Origin: JBDRGX01 sp043817485 [NCBI: bacterium]
GTDB lineage: Bacteria > JBDRGX01
DNA: 10,200 bases
Assembly (NCBI GenBank): GCA_043817485.1
Contig: JBDRGX010000137.1
Coordinates: 1 to 10,200, forward strand
Direction of reading: 5' to 3'
The position numbers and the translations under genes are program-made. The notes under the pieces are model-generated. The model saw nothing but the letters and a program-made list of their open reading frames with translations. It was not told the origin of the DNA and did not search any database. Positions within the stretch are counted from its first letter, which is position 1; the number at the start of each line of letters is the position of its first letter. Of the stretch, positions 1 through 7,794 are shown in pieces.

Positions 1-1681
1 CCATTTTAGATCCAGTTTGAGCAGCATTTCCAATAAATCTTATTTTAGAAGAATCAATATTTGGAATAAGTCCTATTTTAAGAGCATTTTCTTTTCTAAT
101 ATAATTTCCAAAAGTACCAGCAATATATACTTGTTCAATATCTTCATTTTCTATTTCTAATATTTTTTTTAATACTTCTATGCCTGCTTTAATTGCTGCT
201 TTAGCTAATTGCAAATTTCTTATATCTTTTTGAGTAATTTTAATTTTTGAAGATAAATAAAAAGCATTATTATCTAATCTTTTTAATAAAAGTGGAGATA
301 AATTATTTTGTAATTCTTTTTTTGTTTTAAACTTACCTGTTGAATCTAAAATTCCTTTTTTAAGCATTTCTGCAACTAAATCAATTAACCCAGTTCCACA
401 AATTCCACAAGGTTCGATATTTCCAATTACATTAACAATTACATCATCTTCTAAAATAACCTTTTCTATAGCACCTTGTGTTGCACGCATTCCACAAGAA
501 ATTTCTCCACCTTCAAACGCTGGACCTGCTGCTGTTGAACAAGATAAAAGTCTATGTTTTGATCCTAAAACAATTTCTCCATTAGTGCCAATATCTATAC
601 ATAAAGAAATTTTATCTTTTTTATAAATTTCACTTACAAAAATAATGCCAATAATATCACTACCTACAAAACTAGAAATATTAGGTAAAGAATAAACATT
701 AGCCTTTTTATTTATTTTAAGTTTTAAACAAGAAGATTTTTCTTTAAAATTATTAGAAATAACTGAAACAAAAGGAAAAATTCCAAGTGATTTAGGAGAA
801 ATTTTGAAAAAAAGATGTTGCATACAAGGATTTCCAACTATACACATTTCATAAATATTTTCTTTTTTGATTTTAGTTTGTTTTGCAATTTTTATTATTA
901 TTTCATTTATAGTGTTAATAATTTCTTGATGTAATTGCATTAAACCATTTTTTTGATTTATACAAAAATTTATTCGAGAAATTACATTAGCCCCAAATTT
1001 AGTTTGTTTATTTAAAAAAACTTCGGTTAAAATTTCTTCACCAGTATTAAGATTCATTAAAGTTCCAACAACTGTTGTTGTTCCTATATCAAAAGCAAAA
1101 CCATAATTTTTATTTGTAGTATCATTCTGTTCTAAAGCAATTATTTTTTCATTATCAACAACAACTGTTATTTTGTAATCACTTTTTTGTAAAAAATCTG
1201 TAAGTTTTTGAAGAAGAAATAAATTTGGCTGAAATATTTTCCCAGTTTTATTTTTAAGACAAGTTTGTAAATTTTCAAATAATGAAATTTGTGTTTCAAT
1301 GTTTGGTTTTTCAAGATGAAAATAATATTTTTTAATAGTAGACTCAAAAGAAATTTTATTTTCTCTTTGCAAAGATAATATTTTTTCTTTATATAATTTT
1401 ACTTCTTTTTCTACAAAAATTACAGATTCTTGATATATTTTAGATTGACAAGCAAGCCGTATTCCTTGTTTTAATTTATCAGAAGAAAGATGTTTTTGTT
1501 CTAAAACAGTAGGTTCAAAAGCACCTTTAATAACCTTTACTACACATTTTCCACATGTTCCTTGATCACCACATAAATTAGTAAGGCTAATTCCAGCTAA
1601 TATAGCTGCTTCCATAATAGAAGTTCCTGATAAAACATAAACAATTTTTTTTTCTGGTTGAAAAATAACTTTTATTTCCAA
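1..1681 (-). CDS. RACo-like corrinoid-activation protein: N-terminal 2Fe-2S ferredoxin plus ASKHA ATPase (DUF4445), C-terminus cut by window edge
   Basis: About 560 codons are visible; the last ~50-80 residues lie off the left edge. Residues 1-95 form a plant-type 2Fe-2S domain with cluster ligands C37, C43, C46 (spacing CX5CX2C) and C78. A linker follows, then an ASKHA fold: phosphate-1 motif DIGTTT (198-203), DIGTNGE (363-369), GPAFEGGEI (386-394), GMRA (397-400), PCGICGTGLID (424-434) and AGTFGN (521-526). This order is that of RACo, which uses ATP and a low-potential electron to reactivate the Co(II) corrinoid protein of acetyl-CoA synthesis; relatives serve corrinoid methyltransferases. 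The partner here cannot be seen. The frame is open from the start to the edge with no shift. The start is TTG at 1681, one base after the ilvD stop, with AAGAAGG five bases upstream inside the last ilvD codons; no better start exists. It is probably translationally coupled to ilvD. The family is secure, the substrate is inferred. Confidence 0.9.
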   Translation of the reverse strand, partial: MEIKVIFQPEKKIVYVLSGTSIMEAAILAGISLTNLCGDQGTCGKCVVKVIKGAFEPTVLEQKHLSSDKLKQGIRLACQSKIYQESVIFVEKEVKLYKEKILSLQRENKISFESTIKKYYFHLEKPNIETQISLFENLQTCLKNKTGKIFQPNLFLLQKLTDFLQKSDYKITVVVDNEKIIALEQNDTTNKNYGFAFDIGTTTVVGTLMNLNTGEEILTEVFLNKQTKFGANVISRINFCINQKNGLMQLHQEIINTINEIIIKIAKQTKIKKENIYEMCIVGNPCMQHLFFKISPKSLGIFPFVSVISNNFKEKSSCLKLKINKKANVYSLPNISSFVGSDIIGIIFVSEIYKKDKISLCIDIGTNGEIVLGSKHRLLSCSTAAGPAFEGGEISCGMRATQGAIEKVILEDDVIVNVIGNIEPCGICGTGLIDLVAEMLKKGILDSTGKFKTKKELQNNLSPLLLKRLDNNAFYLSSKIKITQKDIRNLQLAKAAIKAGIEVLKKILEIENEDIEQVYIAGTFGNYIRKENALKIGLIPNIDSSKIRFIGNAAQTGSKM

Positions 1682-1682
1682 T

Positions 1683-3351
1683 TTAACCTTCTTGTTTTAA
1701 AATTGCTCCAGTATTTGCAGAACTTACTTGCATTGCATAACGATAAAGGTATCCAGATTTTATTTTATAATCAGGTTTAATCCATTTTTCAAATCTATCT
1801 TTTATTTCTTTATCAGTTAATTTTACATTTAATTTTTTGTTTGGAATATCAATTTCAATAATATCTCCATCTTTAAGAATAGCAATAGTTCCGCCTTCTT
1901 GAGCTTCGGGAGAAATATGTCCAATAGCAGCACCTCTGGTGCCACCAGAAAATCTCCCATCTGTAATTAAAGCAACATCTTTATCTAACCCAATCCCAGC
2001 AATTGCTGATGTTGGTCCAAGCATTTCTCTCATTCCAGGTCCACCTTTAGGTCCTTCATAACGAATAACAATAACATCACCTTTTTCTATTTTTTTTTTC
2101 AAGAATTGATTTTGTAGCATCTTCTTCAGAATTAAAAATTCGAGCTGGGCCTTTATGAACAAACATTTTTTCATCTACAGCTGATTGTTTAACTACAGCA
2201 CCATTAATAGCAAGATTTCCAAAAAGAATAGCAATTCCACCATTTTGTGAATAAGCGTTATCAATAGTTCTAATTACCTCTGTATCTAAATTTTTCGCAT
2301 TTTCTATATTTTTTTTAAGAGTATTGCCTGTAACTGTAATTACATCAGTATCAAGAAAATTTTTCTTTTCTAATTCTTTCATTACTGCACAAATTCCACC
2401 AGCTAAATCTAAATCTTCCATATGATGATGTCCAGCAGGAGAAATTTTACAAAGATTTGGAGTTTTTATACTTATTTCATTAAATAAATTCAAATCTAAT
2501 TTTATTTTAGCTTCATTAGCTATGGCTGGTAAATGTAAAACTGTGTTTGTTGAACTACCTAAAGCCATTTCTACATAAATAGTATTATAAAATGCTTTTT
2601 GTGTTGCAATATCTCGTGGCAAAATATTTTTTTCAACTAACTCCATTATTTTCATACCAGTTATTTTAGCTAATCGTTTTCTTTTAGCATGAACTGCTGG
2701 AATAGTTCCATTTCCAGGCAATGCTAATCCTAATGCTTCTGTTAAACAATTCATTGAATTGGCAGTGAACATTCCCGCACAAGACCCAACTCCAGGACAA
2801 CATTCATTTTCTAATTCTTTTAATTCTTCTTCATTAATTTTAGAACAAGCATATTTTCCAACACCTTCAAATACTGTAATTAAATCAACAATTTTATTTT
2901 TTATTTTCCCAGCCAACATTGGCCCACCACTTATAATAATTGAAGGGATATTTATTCGCAACATTGCCATTAACATTCCAGGAGTAATTTTATCACAATT
3001 AGGAATCAAAACTAATCCATCAAAAGGATATGCATTAGCCATTATTTCAATAGAATCTGCAATTATTTCTCTTGAAGCAAGAGAATATTTCATTCCTAAA
3101 TGTCCCATTGCAATTCCATCACAAACTCCAATTGTAGCAAATTCCATTGGAGTTCCTCCAGCAATTTGTATTCCTGTTTTTACAGCTTCAAGAATTTCAT
3201 TCAAATGCATATGACCTGGAATAAGTTTATTGGCAGAATGAGCAATTCCTATAATGGGCTTATTTAATTCTTCATCAATATATCCCATTGCTTTAAATAA
3301 AGAACGATGAGGTGCTTTTGTATAACCTTTTTTCATTAAATCAGAACGCAT
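1683..3351 (-). CDS. ilvD: Dihydroxy-acid dehydratase (IlvD), interrupted by a one-base frameshift in an A10 tract
   Basis: IlvD (EC 4.2.1.9) dehydrates 2,3-dihydroxy-isovalerate and -methylvalerate to the 2-keto acids of valine, leucine and isoleucine synthesis in the cytoplasm. Visible motifs are PGHMHL (45-50), [14 protein letters not shown] (116-129, cluster Cys119 and Lys121, the usual carbamylated lysine), [12 protein letters not shown] (184-195, Cys191) and, past the shift, [11 protein letters not shown] and [10 protein letters not shown] with the catalytic-type Ser. Gly46 stands where [2Fe-2S] homologues carry a third Cys (TPCN type), so this looks like the E. coli-like O2-sensitive class. 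The first 420 residues read from ATG 3351 (GGAGG six bases upstream). Without correction that frame stops at 2077, and the remainder is open in another frame to 1683. Removing one A from the A10 tract gives a 555-residue protein, normal for the family, with no other damage. It is followed by the RACo-like gene after one base. Confidence 0.93.
1687..1693 (-). promoter_or_regulatory. Ribosome binding site fixing the TTG start of the RACo-like gene
   Basis: AAGAAGG on the minus strand overlaps the last sense codons of ilvD and sits five bases before a TTG that opens the ferredoxin domain. No in-frame ATG or GTG offers a full-length alternative, so this site decides the start and implies coupling to ilvD termination. 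Confidence 0.7.
2090..2099 (-). other. A10 homopolymer at the ilvD frameshift point
   Basis: On the coding strand G is followed by ten A and then TAG. The upstream frame reads LEKKNRKR and stops, while the downstream frame reads [15 protein letters not shown]. With nine A the join is [12 protein letters not shown], matching the spacing I know for the family (AIL-x-x-K-I-x-x-GDV). Correction would need RNA polymerase to drop one A or add two, or a +1 ribosomal shift. A sequencing or assembly length error is equally possible. Confidence 0.85.
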
Positions 3352-3357
3352 ATATAA

Positions 3358-3362
3358 CCTCC
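3358..3362 (-). promoter_or_regulatory. Strong ribosome binding site of ilvD
   Basis: GGAGG lies six bases before the ATG at 3351. It is the strongest Shine-Dalgarno match at normal spacing in the window and confirms that the ilvD reading frame begins at [10 protein letters not shown]. Confidence 0.75.
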
Positions 3363-3379
3363 AATGTTATAATTGAAAA

Positions 3380-3432
3380 ATGCAAATATCAAAATGCAAA
3401 ATTGTGTTTATAAAAATTTTAGATGCAAAATT
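3380..3432. repeat. ATGCAAA direct repeats in the ilvD leader
   Basis: ATGCAAA occurs at 3380-3386, 3394-3400 and 3423-3429. The last two extend to ATGCAAAATT (3394-3403, 3423-3432). Start-to-start spacings are 14 and 29 bases. They fall inside the expected untranslated leader of ilvD, about 130 nt long. The function is unknown: a protein-binding cluster, a copy of a dispersed intergenic repeat, or chance in AT-rich DNA. Confidence 0.5.
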
Positions 3433-3486
3433 ATTTTTGATTTTTATATAATAAATTTTACTAATTTTTTTCAAAAATTTATTTTT

Positions 3487-3515
3487 ATTTTATTACTTTC
3501 TATTTTCTTTGTCAA
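3487..3515 (-). promoter_or_regulatory. Predicted sigma-70-type promoter for ilvD and the RACo-like gene
   Basis: On the minus strand TTGACA (3510-3515) is followed by a 17-base spacer and TAAAAT (3487-3492), five of six matches to the -10 consensus at optimal spacing. Transcription would start near 3480 and leave a leader of about 130 nt before ilvD. That leader holds no ATG, no T-box core and no clear hairpin, so a classical leader-peptide attenuator is not supported. A weaker candidate (TTGAAA 3469-3474, TATATA 3445-3450, spacer 18) lies just downstream. Confidence 0.6.
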
Positions 3516-3626
3516 ATTTTTTTTTGAATTTTCTGCTTACATAATACTTTCTACAAAAATAGGTTATAGAGGTTTTTTTTATTTTTGGAAGCATATACAT
3601 AGTTATATTAAAGGCGGGAAATTATG

Positions 3627-4211
3627 CTAAAATACTTCAATTTCCAATTTTTTAAACATTTGATATATTTTTCGCAAAGGCAATCCTACTATATTGTAAA
3701 AACATCCTTCTATTCTGCGAATAAAAAAAGCACCTTTTCCTTGAATATCAAATCCTCCTGCTAATTTTGTTGGAGAAATTAATGAAAAATAGTTTTCAAT
3801 TTCTTCATCTGTAAGTTCATCCATAAAAACTTTTGCTTTTTCATAATCCACTAACAATTTATTTTTGTTTTTATCAATTATGGCAACACCTGTATAAACC
3901 CATTGTGCTTTTTGCGATAATTTTTTTAACATTAATTTTGCTTCTTTTAAATCTTTAGGTTTTCCATAAACAATTTTATCTTGTACAATAATAGTATCTG
4001 CACCAATAATAATGCCTTTTTTTAATTTTTCAGCAGCAAACATTGCTTTTTTTAAAGCATTTCTTTTTACTAATTCTGCATAGGATAAATTTGGTTTTTG
4101 TTTTTCTTCTTTTACATATGTTGGAATAACCTTAAAATTTAATCCTAAAATTTTTAAAAGTTCTTTTCTTGCTTTTGAATCTGATGCTAAATATAAATTT
4201 CGTATTTTCAT
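3627..4211 (-). CDS. maf: Maf/YhdE-family nucleoside triphosphate pyrophosphatase
   Basis: At 194 residues it has normal Maf length. Maf enzymes hydrolyse non-canonical or pyrimidine NTPs (dTTP/UTP and modified forms) to the monophosphate and pyrophosphate in the cytoplasm and are linked to septum formation. The N-terminal nucleotide-binding motif LASDSKARKELL (8-19) is a variant of the usual LASxSPRRxELL: the proline and one arginine are replaced. The base-bearing GADTII (70-75, Asp72) and GKPKD (83-87) follow, then GGFDIQGKGAFF (152-163) and IEGCFYNIVGLPL (167-179), the last two diagnostic. ATG 4211 has only a weak purine stretch (AGAAAGAA) ahead. It lies 44 bases after the flavoprotein gene and is probably the last gene of the glmU-like/truA operon; no intrinsic terminator is visible after it. 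The dTTP/UTP versus other-NTP subtype is not certain. Confidence 0.93.
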   Translation of the reverse strand: MKIRNLYLASDSKARKELLKILGLNFKVIPTYVKEEKQKPNLSYAELVKRNALKKAMFAAEKLKKGIIIGADTIIVQDKIVYGKPKDLKEAKLMLKKLSQKAQWVYTGVAIIDKNKNKLLVDYEKAKVFMDELTDEEIENYFSLISPTKLAGGFDIQGKGAFFIRRIEGCFYNIVGLPLRKIYQMFKKLEIEVF

Positions 4212-4255
4212 TAATTTTAATTCTTTCTTTTGTAAAATTTTTGCATAAAAAATTA

Positions 4256-5506
4256 TTAGAAATTTAAAACAGAACTTTCACCTGCAAGATAACCAGTAGA
4301 AAATGCTGCTTGAAGATTAAATCCGCCTGTATCTGCATCTACATCAATCATTTCTCCACAAAAATATAATCCATTAATTAAACGAGATTGCATTGTACAT
4401 GGATCTATTTCTTTTAAAGAAATTCCGCCTTGTGTAATCATTGCTTTTTCTCGTGATAAAAAACCAGTAATACTTAATGGAAAAGATTTAAGTAAAGAAA
4501 TTATTTCTTCTTGCTCATATTGATTAATTTGACTTATTTTTTTATTAGAATCTATTTTTAAAATTTGCATAAATACCTCTGCTAATCTTTGAGGTAAAAA
4601 AGTTTTCATAATACTTAAAACACTTTTTTTAGAATTTAATTTAATTTCTCTTAACAACCGTTCTTTAATTTGCTCATTAGACAAACCGGGTTTTAAATCT
4701 ATTTTGATATTCACAGATTTTTTTTGATTTAACCAATTTACAATTTTAGCACTTAAAGATAAAATTAATGGTCCTGAAATACCAAAATGAGTAAATAATA
4801 ATTCACCAATATCAGAAATTATTTGTTTTTTTTCACAAGTAATTTTAAAACGAATATTTTTAAGAGTAAGGCCTTTTAATAAATTTGGAAATTCTTCTTT
4901 TATTTTCAAAGGAACAAGTCCTGGCATTAAAGGAACAATAGTATGTCCTAATTTTTGAGAAATTTTCAACCCTTCTCCTGTTGATCCAGTAAAAGGAAAA
5001 GAAACTCCTCCTGTAGCTAAAATAACTTTTTTTGTAGAAATAATTTTTCCATTTTCAAGAATTATTTCTTTAATTTCTTTGTTTTCTATTAAAATATCTT
5101 TTAGTTTTGTATTATAAAAAATTTCTACTTTATTTTTAGATAATTCATTTTTTAAAATTTCTAAAACACTTTGAACTTGATCATTTGCAGGAAAAACACG
5201 ATTTTGTCTTTCAACTTTTAGTTTTAATTCCCTTTTTTCAAAAAATGAAATTAAATCTTGATTAAAAAATTTTTTAAATGCATTTCTTAAAAATTGACCA
5301 TTTTTATTAGAAAATTTTTCAATGAAAAAATCTAAATCACAAAAGTTAGTAATATTTCCACGACCTTTACCAGTTAAAAGAAGTTTTTCTCCTAATGAAG
5401 AATTTTTTTCTATAAGTATTACTTTATTTCCTAATTCACTTGCTTTAATTGCTGCCATCATTCCTGCAGGCCCACCACCTATTACAATTACTTCCTTTGT
5501 ATTCAT
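4256..5506 (-). CDS. HI0933-family (BaiN/RdsA-like) NAD(P)/FAD-dependent oxidoreductase
   Basis: This 416-residue soluble flavoprotein belongs to the COG2081/HI0933 group. A Rossmann FAD-binding motif GGGPAGMMAA lies at 10-19, with an acidic residue at the end of beta-2 (LIEKN, 31-35). The family signature KLLLTGKGRGNITN spans 41-54. Next come a second dinucleotide-contact segment (VILATGGVSFPFTGSTGEG), the inserted domain with GELLFTHFGISGP, and a C-terminal FAD-contact segment ending VDADTGGFNLQAAFSTGYLAG. The physiological substrate is unknown for most members; BaiN-type relatives act on bile acid intermediates, but nothing here supports that role. A strong AAAAGGAG precedes ATG 5506 by an unusually long 15 bases, and no in-frame start lies between them. 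It sits 32 bases after truA in a same-strand housekeeping run, so conserved operon membership says little about its job. Confidence 0.92.
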   Translation of the reverse strand: MNTKEVIVIGGGPAGMMAAIKASELGNKVILIEKNSSLGEKLLLTGKGRGNITNFCDLDFFIEKFSNKNGQFLRNAFKKFFNQDLISFFEKRELKLKVERQNRVFPANDQVQSVLEILKNELSKNKVEIFYNTKLKDILIENKEIKEIILENGKIISTKKVILATGGVSFPFTGSTGEGLKISQKLGHTIVPLMPGLVPLKIKEEFPNLLKGLTLKNIRFKITCEKKQIISDIGELLFTHFGISGPLILSLSAKIVNWLNQKKSVNIKIDLKPGLSNEQIKERLLREIKLNSKKSVLSIMKTFLPQRLAEVFMQILKIDSNKKISQINQYEQEEIISLLKSFPLSITGFLSREKAMITQGGISLKEIDPCTMQSRLINGLYFCGEMIDVDADTGGFNLQAAFSTGYLAGESSVLNF

Positions 5507-5538
5507 TTTATTATGTGCAAACTCCTTTTAATTGAAAA

Positions 5539-6267
5539 TTAATATTTTATTTTTTGTAAATATAAACCATAAGCTGGAGCTGGTGCTCCAATAAGTTTTT
5601 TATCAGAAAAAATAAGAATTTTTTTAACATCTTCGGGCTTTATTTTTTCTTTACCTACTTTAATTAAAGTTCCCATAATTAATCTAACCATTTTATGTAA
5701 AAATCTTGTAGCTTCAATTTGAAAAATAATAAATTCTTTGTTTTCTTTAAATATTATTTTTTTTATTTCACAAAATTTATTTTTTGCAGAATCTGAAGTT
5801 ACTGTAAAAGATTGAAAATTATGTTTTCCTATAAGATATTTTGCTGCTTTTTTCATTTTTTTTAAATTTAATTGATAAGGAATAAAATAAGCATAATTTC
5901 TATAAAAAGGTGAGAAATTTTTAATTATTTTGTATTCATATATTTTGGTTTTAGTTTTATATCGAGCATGAAAATCTAAAGAAACTTCTTCTACTTTTTT
6001 AATTAGTATATCGTCACTTAAAAGACTATTTAAAGCATTTTTAATAGATAATGTAGGAATTTGAGAATTAGTTATAAAATTTGCTACTTGTTCATTTGCA
6101 TGAACTTTTGCATCTGTACGACTAGATCCAATTAATTTTATTTTTTCTTGAAAAATTTTTAATAATTTTTTTTCTATAACGGCTTGAATAGTTAAAACAT
6201 CTTTTTGTTTTTGCCATCCATAATAATTTGTTCCATCATAAGCAATAATAATTTTTATATTTCGCAT
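5539..6267 (-). CDS. truA: tRNA pseudouridine(38-40) synthase TruA
   Basis: TruA converts U38-U40 in the anticodon arm of many tRNAs to pseudouridine. The 242-residue protein opens with the expected IAYDGTNYYGWQ (8-19). Its catalytic motif is SSRTDAKVHA with Asp52 as nucleophile; the usual glycine after RTDA is a lysine. Further motifs are KIYEYKI, HNFQSFT, RFLHKMVRLIMGTLIKVG, and the C-terminal APAPAYGLYLQKIKY closing the fold. ATG 6267 lies nine bases after the glmU-like stop and has no Shine-Dalgarno sequence, only A/T. Because the protein begins exactly where the family does, the start is right and is probably reached by coupling to the upstream gene. It looks complete and undamaged, including through several long A/T runs. 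Confidence 0.95.
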   Translation of the reverse strand: MRNIKIIIAYDGTNYYGWQKQKDVLTIQAVIEKKLLKIFQEKIKLIGSSRTDAKVHANEQVANFITNSQIPTLSIKNALNSLLSDDILIKKVEEVSLDFHARYKTKTKIYEYKIIKNFSPFYRNYAYFIPYQLNLKKMKKAAKYLIGKHNFQSFTVTSDSAKNKFCEIKKIIFKENKEFIIFQIEATRFLHKMVRLIMGTLIKVGKEKIKPEDVKKILIFSDKKLIGAPAPAYGLYLQKIKY

Positions 6268-6276
6268 ATTATTTTT

Positions 6277-7758
6277 TTACAAATTTATAATAGAATCAAT
6301 TCCTTCTGCTTGTGGAAGAAAAAATTTCACGGGTTGAATTGTCCCATCTTTTTTAACAATTCTTTCTATACATTTTTTAATCAAAACAGAATGATGAATT
6401 AATAAATCATTTTCAATAACTGAACCAAAAATATAAGTAGTTCCTTTTATATCAACATTTTTACCTATTTTTACTGGATATTCATTACTTCCAGTAATAA
6501 TTACAGATGATTCTATATTGCAATTTTTATCTATAAATACACAACCTTTTATAATATCTCCTTTTAATATGCTAACATTTTCGCTTATAATCATTTTTTG
6601 ATTAGGATAAGTACTTAAAGTAACATTTTCTCCAATTTTTACATTTTTTTCTAATTGAATATTTCCTTCTAAAATACTATTTTTTCCTATTTGAACTTCT
6701 TTGTTAAGTTTTACTCCTTGATAAATTTTAACTCCTTTACCAATGACAATATCTAAATTATTTATTGATTTTTCTAATTCTAAAATATCTTTTACTACTT
6801 CATCATCTATAAAAAAATCATTTTCATCTTCAAAAGTAATAATATTTTTCAATTGATAATAAACTTTTTGACAAGCAATTATTTCCATTTTTTTTAAAAC
6901 ATCTTTTGTATTAAAACCAAGAACTTCTTTATAATCTTCTATTTGCAAAGAATTTATTGAAAAATGGTGAGAATTAAAAATAGGAATTAAACTTGGCAAA
7001 TAATATTCTTGTTGAATATTATCATTTTTGATTTCTTTAATATGTTTAATTAATTTATCAGATTTAAAAGCATAAATACCACCATTAAATTCTCTGATTT
7101 TTAACAATTCTTCTTGAGAAAAACTATAATTGCGTTGATTAAAAATAACTTCATAATTTTTCTTCAAAGAAAGTATATCTTTGTATTCCATAATTTCAAT
7201 TATTTTATTTTCATCTTTTTCAGAAGGATTTCCTAAAATATCATTTTTAGGTACTCGTAAAACTCGTCCATAATCTCCTTGAGGAAAAATGGCTGTTATG
7301 AAAAGTAAATCACTATTTGATTGTTCAAATTTTTCTTTTAAATTTTCTATAAATGATGAAGTGACAAGTCCCATATCACCTGAAAAAACATAAATATTTC
7401 CTTGAAATTTTGAGTCAAGATTTTCTAATGCTACACGAAGAGCATGTCCTGTTCCTTTTTGTTCTTTTTGCCAAACAAATTTAATATTTTCTTTTTTTCC
7501 AATAGATTTTGCTACTTGTTCACCTTTTATTCCAATTACTATTATTTGGTTTTGAGATTTTAACCCATTTATTGCAGAATTGGAAACTCTAACAACACTT
7601 GAAACTCCCCATATCTTGTGAAGCATTTTAGAAGTTTCAGATTTAATTCTTTTTCCATGACCAGCTGCTAAAATAATAGATAAATTTTTTTGATTAAAAT
7701 CTATTTCAGAACTTAATTGTTCTATTGTTTCCAGTATTTTATGATTATTATTTTCCAT
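6277..7758 (-). CDS. glmU: GlmU-like sugar-1-phosphate nucleotidylyltransferase with atypical left-handed beta-helix lacking the GlmU acetyltransferase motifs
   Basis: The N-terminal domain (about 25-295) matches the UDP-GlcNAc pyrophosphorylase half of GlmU: LAAGHGKRIKSETSKMLH (30-47, catalytic-type Arg37 and Lys44), EQKGTGHA (99-106), SGDMGLV (126-132, metal-binding Asp128), DYGRVLR (162-168), IMEYKD (189-194), FNGGIY (224-229), QQEYYLPSLIPIF (249-261) and GFNT (281-284, second metal ligand Asn283). A FEDENDFFID segment (309-318) resembles the GlmU domain boundary. Hexapeptide repeats then run from about 336 to 460. They lack the GPFAHLRP and NYDG acetyl-transfer motifs, and the protein ends in a distinct tail, KDGTIQPVKFFLPQAEGIDSI. 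It probably makes a UDP-sugar for envelope synthesis, but acetylation of GlcN-1-P is unlikely. I chose ATG 7758 (493 residues): AAGGA lies seven bases upstream. An in-frame ATG at 7791 would add 11 residues but lacks an RBS and precedes the predicted transcription start. Confidence 0.85.
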   Translation of the reverse strand: MENNNHKILETIEQLSSEIDFNQKNLSIILAAGHGKRIKSETSKMLHKIWGVSSVVRVSNSAINGLKSQNQIIVIGIKGEQVAKSIGKKENIKFVWQKEQKGTGHALRVALENLDSKFQGNIYVFSGDMGLVTSSFIENLKEKFEQSNSDLLFITAIFPQGDYGRVLRVPKNDILGNPSEKDENKIIEIMEYKDILSLKKNYEVIFNQRNYSFSQEELLKIREFNGGIYAFKSDKLIKHIKEIKNDNIQQEYYLPSLIPIFNSHHFSINSLQIEDYKEVLGFNTKDVLKKMEIIACQKVYYQLKNIITFEDENDFFIDDEVVKDILELEKSINNLDIVIGKGVKIYQGVKLNKEVQIGKNSILEGNIQLEKNVKIGENVTLSTYPNQKMIISENVSILKGDIIKGCVFIDKNCNIESSVIITGSNEYPVKIGKNVDIKGTTYIFGSVIENDLLIHHSVLIKKCIERIVKKDGTIQPVKFFLPQAEGIDSIINL

Positions 7759-7765
7759 TGTATTT

Positions 7766-7770
7766 TCCTT
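7766..7770 (-). promoter_or_regulatory. Ribosome binding site deciding the glmU-like start
   Basis: AAGGA on the minus strand lies seven bases before ATG 7758, downstream of the predicted +1 near 7788. It favours that start over the longer frame opening at 7791. Confidence 0.65.
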
Positions 7771-7794
7771 AATTTTAGTTAAAATTTTCATATT

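Noticed and set aside
1683-2174. Separate 163-residue minus-strand gene
   Set aside because: Its first ~25 residues are an out-of-frame reading of ilvD; from KKKIEKGDV onward it is simply the C-terminal part of IlvD after the A10 frameshift, and it has no RBS.
2759-3214. Plus-strand ORF of 151 residues
   Set aside because: It lies wholly antisense to well-conserved ilvD coding sequence, has low-complexity I/S/P composition, and shows no recognisable domain.
3516-3626. Intrinsic terminator after maf
   Set aside because: The minus strand here has A runs rather than a U tract and no stem longer than three or four pairs, so read-through into ilvD cannot be excluded.
3373-3630. Plus-strand ORF of 85 residues rich in F, I and K, looking like a small membrane protein
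   Set aside because: It needs a TTG start without RBS, overlaps the ilvD promoter and leader, and its composition is what runs of A and T produce.
4222-4251. Nine-codon ORF (MQKFYKRKN) between the flavoprotein gene and maf
   Set aside because: It is very short, lacks an RBS, and is expected by chance in A-rich spacer DNA.
5322-5531. Plus-strand ORF of 69 residues
   Set aside because: It is antisense to the FAD-binding N-terminus of the flavoprotein gene, with no RBS and no family signal.
6205-6402. Plus-strand ORF of 65 residues
   Set aside because: It straddles the glmU-like/truA junction in antisense and has no coding character of its own.
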